Source: Clusia tigrina (lineage: Eukaryota > Arthropoda > Insecta > Diptera > Clusiidae). From it: a stretch of 64,000 nucleotides of DNA. Every line of letters starts with the position of its first letter. The stretch's first letter is position 1. Of this stretch, positions 39,703 through 51,580 are shown in pieces. The stretch lies in contig OV050032.1 in the NCBI GenBank assembly GCA_920105625.2, positions 195,096,571-195,160,570 on the forward strand, given 5' to 3'. The position numbers and the translations under genes are program-made. The notes beneath the pieces are model-generated. The model was given only the letters and a program-made list of their open reading frames with translations, was not told where the DNA came from and made no database searches.

Positions 39703-40280
39703 TGAGTGGTAGAGTGTTTCTGTGTGGGAGTGTGAGAGAAATAAACAACTAGCAAAATGGACTTATACACTTGCAATTGGGGTACATATACAGTCACATA
39801 CATACTTGGAGAAGGCCATGTGTCTCCTCACTCTCAAGAAGTGATAGCAAAAATCTGTGAACAACGGAATTTTTTTCTTACTTTCTATAATACGTATAAT
39901 AATGTTTTCGAAGAATTTGTTAACTTGTTTTTATATGAATTCTTGAGTTTTTGCCATAAGTAAACAATGGTTTTGCAAGAAAAAAGTGTCCAAGGTGACA
40001 AAAGGAAGTCGGAAGGATTGTATAGAATAGTGGAAAACAAGCTAATGAGATAGAATATGAGTGGACAACGTTTAAGTTGAGTATTTTTAGACTTCTAAAT
40101 ATTTTAAATCAATATACATATGTATGTATATGTGTAGATAGGATATATTGGGTATATATAGTATATTTAGCTACGAATGGGAACAAATAATAATATTTTT
40201 TCCGAATTTAATATTTCAATAGCACAACAAAAGACTTAGATTTACCTTGGACCATAAAATATTTATTTATTTTAATATTG
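39703..40280. other. Intergenic, nothing recognised
   Basis: AT-rich with TATGTATATG-type runs near 40115-40160. No supported gene. Confidence 0.45.
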
Positions 40281-40375
40281 CTACGAAATTGCCCTCCTGA
40301 CAATCTAAACCGTTACGATATTGCCCTCCTGACAATTTAAACCGTTACGAAATTGCCTTCCTGACAATTTACTCC
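40281..40375 (-). repeat. 32-bp tandem repeat, three copies
   Basis: TTGCC(C/T)TCCTGACAA starts at 40289, 40321 and 40353, exactly 32 bp apart, with GTTACGA(A/T)A between. On the minus strand it lies just downstream of the LTR-like segment, in the position of an untranslated leader. Confidence 0.9.
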
Positions 40376-40401
40376 AACTCTCAATACTCGGATTCGTACC
40401 A

Positions 40402-40730
40402 CTGGACTCTGCAGTAATCAAATAAACGTAGTTTAAATTAAAATAATTAACTTTATTTAATTATTGCAATTTACACACTTAATATTAGGCTTAAAGTGTA
40501 CTTTATTACAATTTGCACTTTAATTAATAATTCATTAATCACTTTATTACATCTCAATCACAATTACAAATGTTGCTGTATCGATTAAAATGCCCGATGT
40601 ACACACTGTTACGGTTGCTTTTCAATTGCGTCTCGACTTTTATTGTGTGGTGGCTTATATACCTTCCGAATGGTTGAAGTAGAACATTCTAAAACATTCC
40701 CTATACTTCGCGAACATTCTTTTGTCTACA
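40402..40730 (-). mobile_element. Possible solo LTR or LTR fragment
   Basis: Read on the minus strand, the segment starts TGTAGAC (at 40730) and has a promoter block, a TATA box, several AATAAAG polyadenylation-type signals (including near 40450 and 40500), and ends ...CTGCA (40410) or ...GTCCA (40402). A TGGTACGAATCCGAG sequence follows and could be a primer-binding site. The layout fits an LTR of about 325 bp, but no second LTR and no gag-pol were seen, so it may be solo or a misread promoter. Confidence 0.4.
40632..40720 (-). promoter_or_regulatory. Heat-shock-element array with TATA box
   Basis: Read on the minus strand, 40720-40681 is eight consecutive pentamers: AGAAT GTTCG CGAAG, one non-matching pentamer, then GGAAT GTTTT AGAAT GTTCT. 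Six of them fit the alternating nGAAn/nTTCn rule exactly and one has a single mismatch. About 20 bp further on is GGTATATAAGCC (about 40663-40652), a good TATA box. The arrangement is that of a fly heat-shock promoter. No Hsp coding sequence follows, and the context suggests LTR promoter use. Confidence 0.65.
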
Positions 40731-40896
40731 CTTCTAAAGAGGGTTCTTGAGTAAGTTTTTTTTCGAATAGATTGTGTCTTGACTTATATACATACACCTC
40801 TCTCGTAGTAACTGAACTTAATAGAGGTATCCTAAAAGTATGCAATAATTTATGTTTCAATAGAAATATTGATTACAAATTATTAGGTAAACATCC

Positions 40897-40944
40897 GCCT
40901 TCTGTGATCTAGTGGTAAGCATGGTAGACTCAATCCTGCCACGG
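40897..40944 (+). other. tRNA-like fragment (box A-like), uncertain
   Basis: TGATCTAGTGGTAAGCAT resembles the D-arm/box A of Gly- or Asp-type tRNAs, and CCTGCCACGG resembles a Gly-GCC anticodon arm. The spacing is wrong for an intact tRNA, and there is no acceptor stem. It could be a tRNA relic or part of a SINE head. Confidence 0.25.
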
Positions 40945-42753
40945 TAATAATATTAGCTAAATAATCCAGTTCCTCAAACTCTCCAACTTATATACACTAA
41001 TATAAATATACTAACTAATATAAATATATTTCATTAACTATAAACATAAGCTTGAGGCCACAGTAGCTCTAGCTTTAAGATATTAGCTCAAATTTAATTT
41101 ATATATTAATAATAATAATACTAGCTAAAGAAAGCTGCAGTCATTATTTGCTGCCCCTGGAAATATGCTGTAAAATTACACATTAATTTGTTATAATTTG
41201 AGCGTGCAATGTGCAGCTTAGTTTCAGTTGCCACAAATAAGTGGCAAAAAAAACTCCAAGTGCATTCATTGTAGTTCTCTGATAAGAAAGCCACTTCAAT
41301 GTAGCTATTTTGTGGGAAGGAATTAAAGCTGTATAGAATATAATCCTGTGAAAATTAAATAATAATTTCCACTGCTTCCGAAGTAACTTTAAAGTGTGCC
41401 CACCAATAAGATCAGGACAATTGATTACTTAGCTTAGAATAGTGAGCTAAGGTTGTGTGGAATGTCCTCGACCCATTTATCGTATGCGTGCGAGTTTGTC
41501 AAAATTTAAATATTAAGATCTGGAACTTGTATTATTAAGATGTTTATTAAAAGTAAAATAACTTTCCATGCATATTCCCATAAACTAACATCGTTCCGGT
41601 TTTCCTTTAAAAAAACTCGCAATATTGCACATAAATCCTTATTTGTCCGGAGTTGCTGTAAGTATGCATTGTGGGCGCCCCTAGTTTCGATTATAATTGT
41701 TTATTGACTTTTCTTCAATTATTTTTACTGTTCTAGAAACTCCTCTTGCAGTAGCAAATTAAAAACTGTGGCGATGCGACCCCAAGGAAGCGGGTCTGCG
41801 TCCCCTTGTGATTTTATTGCATTGTGTTTGTTGTAGCAAACCACACTGGGCGCCCATTTAAAACCAATGCTGCGTGCAATTGTGGACTGTTTGTTGTGCA
41901 TACATAATTGGCTATAACTGCAGTAGCCTCGACAGGCATTTCTGATTTCCTATGCGCTGGGGGTTTGCGGGCTTGCAGTGGGTGGCTCCTGTTATGTTGT
42001 ATTTTTAGCGCACGAAATTACTGTCGCGTGGCGCTGACGAGCGAAGACCACGTCATTCCTTTAAGTTGCCCTCTGCCCAGTGTTAGATCCAAACGAGGTT
42101 ATGCACGGTGCTCAGTGCACTGCGATGTGTCTCACACACATGTCCGCAAGTATCATTTTTGTAGCACTTGAGACTTAATAGATGTTTAAAAATGTAACTC
42201 CTTTTGAATTGCATTTGGCGAAGAATGCAACCACGACGTCAGTTCATTTCTTCACCATATCCATATATCCTATATAATTACTAGGTTCATATCCTCCGCA
42301 TTTATAATAATAGCAATGGAGCTGCTCGTAAGAGTTTTGCTGAAGTATCGACGTTTCGAATGTCATTTACCTGGGCACCGCCGCCACAAGGGCCAGTTCC
42401 CCAGAGGACGTTTTACTATTATTGATTGGATGGCGATTCGAATTTGAAGAACTTGTGCTATAAAATGTGTTGGGTCGTTGCTGCTCTTGTGGAGCTTTAC
42501 ACTATTACACTATTCAGCTTTTGTCCTCATTCAACGATTTGCCTCAAAATTAGTTATATCCATAAATTTCAGTGTCACGAACATTGAAACATTATAAAGC
42601 TTTGTTATACTTGTTGAGATAAGGATTTTAGGTAGGCTCAATACACAATTCGGCATATTAAGCGAATAATCGCCAAAGGATTAATTATAGATCCTTAATT
42701 AAGAATATTATTATCTGAAAATATCACAATTGCACATTGCTCATAATTTTGTC
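40945..42753. other. Intergenic, nothing recognised
   Basis: AT-rich with short frames. One 87-codon Cys-rich frame (41908-42171, plus) has no recognisable domain. I see no repeat or gene that I can support. Confidence 0.45.
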
Positions 42754-42818
42754 GTGGGCAAGGATTATCGAAGTTGGGCACGCAACCCGAGTGCGTGAGT
42801 TCAAATCACAATGCCCAT
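42754..42818 (+). other. tRNA-like cloverleaf relic, uncertain
   Basis: GTGGGCA (42754) pairs with TGCCCAT (42812-42818) as a 7-bp acceptor stem with one G-U pair. TTGGG/CCCGA (42774 and 42786) enclose a 7-nt loop. TTCAAAT sits where a T-loop would be, preceded by GTGAG and followed by CACAA (three of five pairs). The D-arm region is only 11 nt, and position 33 is A rather than T. A functional tRNA is unlikely; a degenerate tRNA pseudogene or SINE-type head is possible. Confidence 0.3.
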
Positions 42819-43296
42819 TGCTAATTGGCTATCGAATTGCAAACCTACTTGACCCACTTTATTGCGTACTGTATTGTCACACAATACTCCATACTCCCTG
42901 GCTTGCTACCAAGCAACATACTTGCCTACGTAACTTTAATGGCAATAATGGGAGGTAATTTGAGGATGAGGGGTGTCCGAGCGCTCTGCACTGCAGATAC
43001 TGAAAATACACTTTTTTCCGAAAGAGTGCTTTCTATTGAAACTTAATATCGATAATCCTTAAGGCGCTACGCTGCATAATTCAATACAAACGGAGACAGG
43101 CGAAACAATGATGCAATTATTAGAAGGTGAGGTAACTTCAGAGAGCGAACAAACTTGCACAAAACCAACAAAGAAATCGGGTTCGATCGATAATCATTTT
43201 CACTACGATAAAGTGATGTAGAAGAAAAAAGCAGATCTCCAAAGACAATAATTGGAAATGAAAGGATAATAATACAACTCATATCCTCCAAAAAAG
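42819..43296. other. Intergenic, nothing recognised
   Basis: Short overlapping frames only, with no recognisable domain or repeat. Confidence 0.4.
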
Positions 43297-46056
43297 CCAA
43301 TAAAGAAAGCTGAAGACGGTTCGAAAGAGGCCGACTTTGAGATACCCTTTAGTCTAAGATGATTATTCCTACCACTGCTGTAGAAGTAAAGTGGCCGTGT
43401 GAGTTAAACCAGGGCGATATGGGATGGGGTAATATATTAGATAATAATAAACAATATCTTGGTAGGATGAAATTTATATGAGTGTAGGCGAGGCGGCTCA
43501 AATGTAATGCTAACTATGATTACCCAAATCATATCATTTTGTACCATTACATCAACTGTTATTAACAATCTTAAATACGTAAAGACACGCCCACTGTCAA
43601 TGGAGTTAACCCACCCATTCTTTTTTTCGAGTTTTAATAGTGACACGGGGATTCATTGTGTAAAACTTTGTGGATAAATCTTACATAGAGCCTGTTTTAT
43701 ACAAATACGTTAACATTGGGTGTTGCAGCGGAGTTAATCCACCAAGTTTTTTAAACTGTTTAATACTGGTACCGTGATCTATTTTGTATAATGTCGACGA
43801 TGATATCTTATACACGGACCCAGATATGAGTATGTTTGAATTGTGGATGTGGCTGTATAAATAGTGCTATTTACTAGAAAATACATTCTTACAATATCCT
43901 TAATAGGAGAGTAGTTGGGACAATTTTAAGTGGGTACCGAGTTGGTAAAAGTTGGCGTGGCAGGAAATTTATACCACCCACCATCCACACAGTCTGGTAG
44001 GACACACAGGCATGCAACTTCAAAATGTAGGCAATCATCAATTGAACCGAAGTTGTAATAATTATAAAAAAGTTCCCTACAGTTGCATATATGGGAGGTG
44101 AGAGTGGCCATTCGCCGATTGGATTCATATAACCATATCGATCAGACTTAAGGTCTAAGCTATAGTTTTGAAGAGTGTCATAGAAATATCTCTAAAAGTT
44201 GGCCACAGATGACTGGATATCAACCAAATCGACTGAGAAAGGGGCGCTGCTTATATATAAAGCCCCCCATCTCCTTACGGGTATTACAGAACAATTCAAT
44301 CGCAAAAATTTAATACACTCTGTTTCCCTCTTTAAGGATTAAAGGGCATAAAGGCATCTTCGTTCATCATATATGTATGTATATGTAACAGTCATAGCGT
44401 AATAAAGTGGTACAGACATTTAAAGCCTGTGCTTCCCCTGAGACAACAACTTCACACGAGTGAATGTGATGTGATTAAAGTGTGTGAAAAAGCTCGGACA
44501 AAAAATACCAAGGACACATACGAGTAGAGAGCTATTGTCTGATGGGACAACAGAAACGAGTCCTGAACTTGTATTTGCTACGCTTAGTGTGGCACCAGAT
44601 TTGGGCACTAGTTTTTTACACATTAAAAGAGCAGTCATGCAAGGTTGACTTCACCTTCTTGACCTTCCTCACGGATGAAGGGGGAAGGTCTAACAATTGC
44701 ATTCACAGTATACATAAATGCATGTACGCTTCTACGAAGCTGCGTGGGTGCACCAGGACGGGAGGAAGACCTCTGCGCAATGTGTATTTCTCTAGAAGAG
44801 TACAGGCTTGCTTGCTACTGTTTCTGCTGCTAAACCTGACACTTGTTGGGCAAGTTTTACATGCTTGCTATCCATTATGTCCCTAATGGATGGAAATTGA
44901 TACGATAAGTTTTCCACACTAAAATTCTTCTACCCACACAACTCATACTCGCATCTGACCTTTCCACTAGTTTTTATATTAATCTTTTCCTCTCCCATCC
45001 TTATTTATTCCCAATTAAGTGGCAATTATTCAAAGAACACACAAAGCCTCACTTCATCTGGTTCAGTCTTGCCATTGACGAATGTATTCTGCTTTTCCAT
45101 GGCAACCCCCCATTTGAGCAAGTATGAATAGTGCCCAGCTTACAATTTAACTTCATCAGTCGCCAGCAAAACATTTGCCACTTTATATGAGCAGCTCTGA
45201 CAATGCTCTTCTACATTGCCATGCACGCATTATGACAATAGCATTGCAAGGTTAAGGGTGGGTCGGAAAAGGAGTCTCGATTGCCACTTTTGTGTGCTTT
45301 CAGCAAAGGAAAATGATATACATACGTACATTTCAGATCTTCTGCACATATGCACATACTTAAAGGATGTTGTTGATAGATTTCATGCCCTTTAAAACTT
45401 GTATCTTTGTTGTGAATCCTTTTTATACACTCAGATAGCATTCGTTTTCACTATGTTCAAGTGATGCCGAAGAAACAAGCAGAGCTCAGCGAGAATAGTT
45501 GGCAAAAGAAGATAATAACACAATTAAAACTAGTAAAGGGGCCCGATTATGAATATGTGTGAATCATGGGCGTGTCAGAAGACACATGCTGGCCTTTTTC
45601 TGTACGTAGACTAGTACCAAATTTTATTCATAAATGTTCATTAGGATCATAACTAGGTTAAATTTCGGTGGGGTCTCTAGAGTTAATTATAAGGGAGGGA
45701 GGCGTGTCATTTATCTGGTCGACCCCATTTCTTGTGTATGGCTTTGTAGCGTCAATATACTTATTCATATCAAACTTCGTCCTTAATTATTGTATTGGTT
45801 GCAATTTATAAAAATGCTTCACCAGTGGGCGTGGCTATGAAGATAAGTCTCATTAAGTTATCTCTAATGGTGTGGAAAAAGTTGACCACAGACGGACGAG
45901 CGGACGAACAAATTCACAAAACCACTGAAAGTAATTCTAAAAATTTCGGTGTATATATGTCCCTACCTGCCACGCCTGCTTCTGGCAGTTGAAAAACAGC
46001 TCAACCGCACAAACGTTGTACACGTTTTTTCGCTTTTTACGGTAAAGGGTGTAAAA
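43297..46056 (+). mobile_element. Hairpin-ended ORF-less repeat element, copy 1
   Basis: The 5' end near 43297-43355 has a GAAGACGG...GGCCGACTTTGAG imperfect hairpin followed by ATACCCTTTA. The 3' end near 46036-46056 has TTTTTACGGTAAAGGGTGTA. The same termini are found, inverted, at 51580/49187 and, direct, at 58157/59531. Internally it has motifs shared with the other copies: GGGCGTGGC, CCATTTCTTGTGTATGGCTT, GACCACAGACGGACGA. No long open frame is present, so if mobile it is non-autonomous. Its 3' two thirds are part of the large inverted repeat. Family unnamed by me. Confidence 0.6.
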
Positions 46057-47155
46057 ACTGGAGGACAATTAAAGCGAGCTTGTAAAATATTCGACTTTAA
46101 ATTACTTTACTCACACATGAAACAGCAGTCCAATGTTTGCTCTCACGAGTGGCATTTTATGAATATATTTATATTAGGATATTAATAAATCGCATTAATT
46201 CGTGGAAGGAAAATATGGCAAATTTTATTATCTAAAAAGTTCTACTAATTGATAATGTTAGTGGACTCACTTCCGCCGCCACAATTGAGGCAGAGAAGTG
46301 GCGCGGTTTTTGACGTGGTGTCCACACGTGTGTTCAAATGTACACCATCATTGTAAGTGGGGTGGCAAATAGCCCATTCTCGCCATTCTCGGCATTCATA
46401 AATGTGGTTCCATGAATTCAGGTCAGACTTTAATATACCACCACCAATCTCCTTTTTGCCGTCGGAGAAAACCCCAAGTACAAAGTACCCTTTCCAAAAG
46501 CAAACATGCAAATGGTTAAAGGATTTAAAATCTGACGCAAAGCAAATCGATGACGGAAACAGTCACACAGCAAATACACGAGCATTGCAAAATCAGGCAC
46601 CTACTCACCTCCACGTGTACATCCTCAACCTAGAAATTGTGCTTATAAGTCTGACGGAAAATGAGAGGCAATAGTTTACCCATACGAAAGTGTTGAAATT
46701 AGGATTGTTGGATCTTTGTGTGGAATTTAACACAACAACATATCTTATATTATAAGAGAACCTAATTATCGCCTTATAATTAATTAAATAATAATAAAGT
46801 AACAATATAATTTGATGGAATTGGATGTGACAAATCAAACTAGCTGAGCTGAAGCCTTGAGTACAGGAGGATAGGCAAGAGTACTCTAGTAACAAAGTGT
46901 TAACAGCAAAAATCTGAATAATACAAGAGTGTGTGACCAAGAAACCACGATACGTAGCGGACCACATTGAAACTCTCGGCCCAACACAGTGAGAATAGCA
47001 TTGTGAAGTCCTGGAAATAACTGCAAAGAGTTAGGTTTGCATGTGTCCAACGCAAATTGTAGGAAGTGTAACATGCAATGCCCCACTAATTACAAACTAT
47101 GTCATGCCAATTGACGGGAAGATACAGGCAGGTCAGAAACTAAACAACAGTACGA
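44103..47155 (+). repeat. Large inverted repeat, left arm (3,053 bp)
   Basis: This is the near-identical reverse complement of 48097-51140. Differences are sparse single-base changes plus a 9-bp duplication (ATTCTCGCC-type, near 46376-46390) present only in the left arm, which explains the 9-bp length difference. Divergence rises near the outer end (44103-44330). All open frames on one arm have mirror partners on the other, for example 46605-46967 with 48285-48647. They reflect sequence identity, not proven coding. Confidence 0.95.
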
Positions 47156-48096
47156 CCCTACTACACAATTAGTAGCTCCTCATTCCATTTACGCAAAGAA
47201 TGAATGTTATGAATGTTATTAAATTGAAAATTGTGATCAATCCCTACTGAAGGAGCACTACTATATACCCTTCAGCTGCTGATAAAGATAATTAATTATG
47301 CTTAGCGAATTTAGAACATGAATGCACCTCATAAACAAATTAAAATACCTTAGCACATAACTCACACAATTAATACTTATGTATAGCATAGCATGATAGC
47401 TCATTACATAGACTTAAATAACAAAGCACACAACCTCAAATGAGAAAAAGTAATTCCTGTATATTTAAGGTAATGCCAAATTTGTAATTGGCTTATCTTC
47501 TTAAAAAGCACCCAACTCGCAGGAAATTTAATCCGTGCTATAAAGCATTGGCGGGGTGCATTGTGTATTGGTCTCTATGGTATCATTGCTTTGAACCCCA
47601 TCCTTAACATTATGTGCGGGCCATATTTGGAATTGCTGTGTGCACACTAGCAAGACATTCACCTCCAGGTACATTCAGATATCTCTCTAAAAATGATAAA
47701 CAGCGAAGGGAGACTCTCTCCAAAAGACTCATTAAGAAAAGAACCACACTTCAAAACTTCTCCTCATGAATCCTTTGGATATCTTTTTTAAAATCTGCGC
47801 AATACAATTCTGTGTGTTTGAAGAACTATTTCCGTCCATCAGTCACAGAAGTCATTAAAAACAGAAAAAAGTTGATGCCTGAGTAACCGAATCAAATGAT
47901 AAATATCCATATTGGGCTTGGAATGAAAAATTCGGCAAATATAGACTGCAGTTCCTCAAATTCCTAATAGTGGCGCTACTTATAAAGCCACCTGCCGATG
48001 GATGCTTCAGGACCCTGTGACCATGCTGGCGGTTGCTGTACAGCTTGAGTCACCTCATGTTTTTCGGATATAAAAGAATGTGTGAAGCTAAAATAA
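47156..48096. other. Inverted-repeat spacer (941 bp)
   Basis: Unique sequence between the arms, with no recognisable gene. A good TATA-like motif (GGATATAAAAG, near 48066-48076) points into the right arm about 25 bp before it starts. No other structure was seen. Confidence 0.7.
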
Positions 48097-51000
48097 TCGT
48101 ACTGTTGTTTAGTTTCTGACCTGCCTGTATCTTCCCGTCAATTGGCATGACATAGTTTGTAATTAGTGGGGCATTGCATGTTACACTTCCTACAATTTGC
48201 GTTGGACACATGCAAACCTAACTCTTTGCAGTTATTTCCAGGACTTCACAATGCTATTCTCACTGTGTTGGGCCGAGAGTTTCAATGTGGTCCGCTACGT
48301 ATCGTGGTTTCTTGGTCACACACTCTTGTATTATTCAGATTTTTGCTGTTAACACTTTGTTACTAGAGTACTCTTGCCTATCCTCCTGTACTCAAGGCTT
48401 CAGCTCAGCTAGTTTGATTTGTCACATCCAATTCCATCAAATTATATTGTTACTTTATTATTATTTAATTAATTATAAGGCGATAATTAGGTTCTCTTAT
48501 AATATAAGATATGTTGTTGTGTTAAATTCCACACAAAGATCCAACAATCCTAATTTCAACACTTTCGTATGGGTAAACTATTGCCTCTCATTTTCCGTCA
48601 GACTTATAAGCACAATTTCTAGGTTGAGGATGTACACGTGGAGGTGAGTAGGTGCCTGATTTTGCAATGCTCGTGTATTTGCTGTGTGACTGTTTCCGTC
48701 ATCGATTTGCTTTGCGTCAGATTTTAAATCCTTTAACCATTTGCATGTTTGCTTTTGGAAATGGTACTTTGTACTTGGGGTTTTCTCCGACGGCAAAAAG
48801 GAGATTGGTGGTGGTATATTAAAGTCTGACCTGAATTCATGGAACCACATTTATGAATGCCGAGAATGGGCTATTTGCCACCCCACTTACAATGATGGTG
48901 TACATTTGAACACACGTGTGGACACCACGTCAAAAACCGCGCCACTTCTCTGCCTCAATTGTGGCGGCGGAAGTGAGTCCACTAACATTATCAATTAGTA
49001 GAACTTTTTAGATAATAAAATTTGCCATATTTTCCTTCCACGAATTAATGCGATTTATTAATATCCTAATATAAATATATTCATAAAATGCCACTCGTGA
49101 GAGCAAACATTGGACTGCTGTTTCATGTGTGAGTAAAGTAATTTAAAGTCGAATATTTTACAAGCTCGCTTTAATTGTCCTCCAGTTTTTACACCCTTTA
49201 CCGTAAAAAGCGAAAAAACGTGTACAACGTTTGTGCGGTTGAGCTGTTTTTCAACTGCCAGAAGCAGGCGTGGCAGGTAGGGACATATATACACCGAAAT
49301 TTTTAGAATTACTTTCAGTGGTTTTGTGAATTTGTTCGTCCGCTCGTCCGTCTGTGGTCAACTTTTTCCACACCATTAGAGATAACTTAATGAGACTTAT
49401 CTTCATAGCCACGCCCACTGGTGAAGCATTTTTATAAATTGCAACCAATACAATAATTAAGGACGAAGTTTGATATGAATAAGTATATTGACGCTACAAA
49501 GCCATACACAAGAAATGGGGTCGACCAGATAAAGGACACGCCTCCCTCCCTTATAATTAACTCTAGAGACCCCACCGAAATTTAACCTAGTTATGATCCT
49601 AATGAACATTTATGAATAAAATTTGGTACTAGTCTACGTACAGAAAAGGGCCAGCATGTGTCTTCTGACACGCCCATGATTCACACATATTCATAATCGG
49701 GCCCCTTTACTAGTTTTAATTGTGTTATTATCTTCTTTTGCCAACTATTCTCGCTGAGCTCTGCTTGTTTCTTCGGCATCACTTGAACATAGTGAAAACG
49801 AATGCTATCTGAGTGTATAAAAAGGATTCACAACAAAGATACAAGTTTTAAAGAGCATGAAATATATCAACAACATCCTTTAAGTATGTGCATATGTGCA
49901 GAAGATCTGAAATGTACGTATGTATATCATTTTCCTTTGCTGAAAGCACACAAAAGTGGCAATCGAGACTCCTTTTCCGACCCAACCTTAACCTTGCAAT
50001 GCTATTGTCATAATGCGTGCATGGCAATGTAGAAGAGCATTGTCAGAGCTGCTCATATAAAGTGGCAAATGTTTTGCTGGCGACTGATGAAGTTAAATTG
50101 TAAGCTGGGCACTATTCATACTTGCTCTAATGGGGGGTTGCCATGGAAAAGCAGAATACATTCGTCAATGGCAAGACTGAACCAGATGAAGTGAGGCTTT
50201 GTGTGTTCTTTGAATAATTGCCACTTAATTGGGAATAAATAAGGATGGGAGAGGAAAAGATTAATATAAAAACTAGTGGAAAGGTCAGGTGCGAGTATGA
50301 GTTGTGTGGGTAGAAGAATTTTAGTGTGGAAAACTTATCGTATCAATTTCCATCCATTAGGGACATAATGGATAGCAAGCATGTAAAACTTGCCCAACAA
50401 GTGTCAGGTTTAGCAGCAGAAACAGTAGCAAGCAAGCCTGTACTCTTCTAGAGAAATACACATTGCGCAGAGGTCTTCCTCCCGTCCTGGTGCACCCACG
50501 CAGCTTCGTAGAAGCGTACATGCATTTATGTATACTGTGAATGCAATTGTTAGACCTTCCCCCTTCATCCGTGAGGAAGGTCAAGAAGGTGAAGTCAACC
50601 TTGCATGGCTGCTCTTTTATTGTGTAAAAAACTAGTGCCCAAATCTGGTGCCACACTAAGCGTAGCAAATACAAGTTCAGGACTCGTTTCTGCTGTCCCA
50701 TCAGACAATAGCTCTCTACTCGTATGTGTCCTTGGTATTTTTTGTCCGAGCTTTTTCACACACTTTAATCACATCACATTCACTCGTGTGAAGTTGTTGT
50801 CTCAGGGGAAGCACAGGCTTTAAATGTCTGTACCACTTTATTACGCTATGACTGTTACATATACATACATATATGATGAACGAAGATGCCTTTATTCCCT
50901 TTAATCCTTAAAGAGGGAAACAGAGTGTATTAAATTTCTGCGATTGAAATGTTTTGTAATACCCTTAAAGAGATGGGGGGCTTTATATATAAGCAGCGCC

Positions 51001-51140
51001 CCTTTCTCAGTCGATTTGGTTGGTATCCAGTCATCTGTGGCCAACTTTTAGAGATATTTCTATGACACTCTTCAAAACTATAGCTTAGACCTTAAGTCAG
51101 ATCGATATGGTTATATGAACCCAATCGGCGAATGGCCACT
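48097..51140 (-). repeat. Large inverted repeat, right arm (3,044 bp)
   Basis: Reverse complement of 44103-47155 with roughly one to two differences per hundred bases by eye, more near the outer end. The boundary at 51140 is abrupt. Beyond it, left and right flanks are only family-level similar, because both lie inside copies of the hairpin-ended element. Confidence 0.95.
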
Positions 51141-51580
51141 TCCATCTTCCATAGATGCAACTGCACACAACTTCAATATTCATTTCTGGAGTCAATTGCT
51201 AAATTCATCACCGAAACTTCAAACGATGTTCAGAGTGCCAGTATAAAACATAAAACCAAAATCGGGCGGGACATTTTGAGATCCACGCTCTCTATTGATA
51301 CATGTTTTAAAGTTAGAACCTATCCCAAATTCTTGGACAAAATTTTATATGAATTATAATATTGACGATAAAAAGCCACATACAAGAAATGGAGACAATC
51401 AGATGAAGGCTGCGCGTGTCTTCATTATAATAAGCACTGGGGACCCCATCAAAATTTAACCTAGGTATGCTTCTAATGATGATCTCTGAATAAAACAGCG
51501 CTGTGGTTTACCTCGTACGCAAATGATAGGGTAAAGGGTATTTCGAAGTTGATTGAACCCGTCTTCAGACTTCTTTACTC
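49187..51580 (-). mobile_element. Hairpin-ended ORF-less repeat element, copy 2
   Basis: Read on the minus strand, it starts near 51580 with ACGAGTAAAGAAGTCTGAAG, then a CGGG...CAACTTCG imperfect hairpin and ATACCCTTTACC. It ends near 49187 with ACGGTAAAGGGTGTA. Compared with copy 1, the 5' region (51141-51580) is shorter and more diverged, while the rest is nearly identical because it lies within the inverted repeat. Confidence 0.6.

Noticed and set aside
39058..39748. Minus-strand repeat proteins of 176 and 199 codons
   Set aside because: Both are open only because the 123-bp unit is a multiple of three. Two different frames are open on the same strand, and both are hydrophobic without a domain.
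40632..40720. Promoter of an hsp70 gene
   Set aside because: The heat-shock elements and TATA box are good, but no Hsp coding sequence follows on the minus strand. The LTR-like context is a better explanation.
40897..40944. Functional tRNA gene
   Set aside because: Box A-like and anticodon-like pieces are present, but the acceptor stem and T-arm are missing and the spacing is wrong.
41908..42171. 87-codon Cys-rich frame as a secreted peptide
   Set aside because: No clear signal peptide, cysteine spacing or conservation evidence. Length is within chance expectation.
44542..50701. Paired open frames on the two palindrome arms as conserved genes
   Set aside because: Their conservation is simply arm identity, no domain is recognisable, and frames overlap on both strands.
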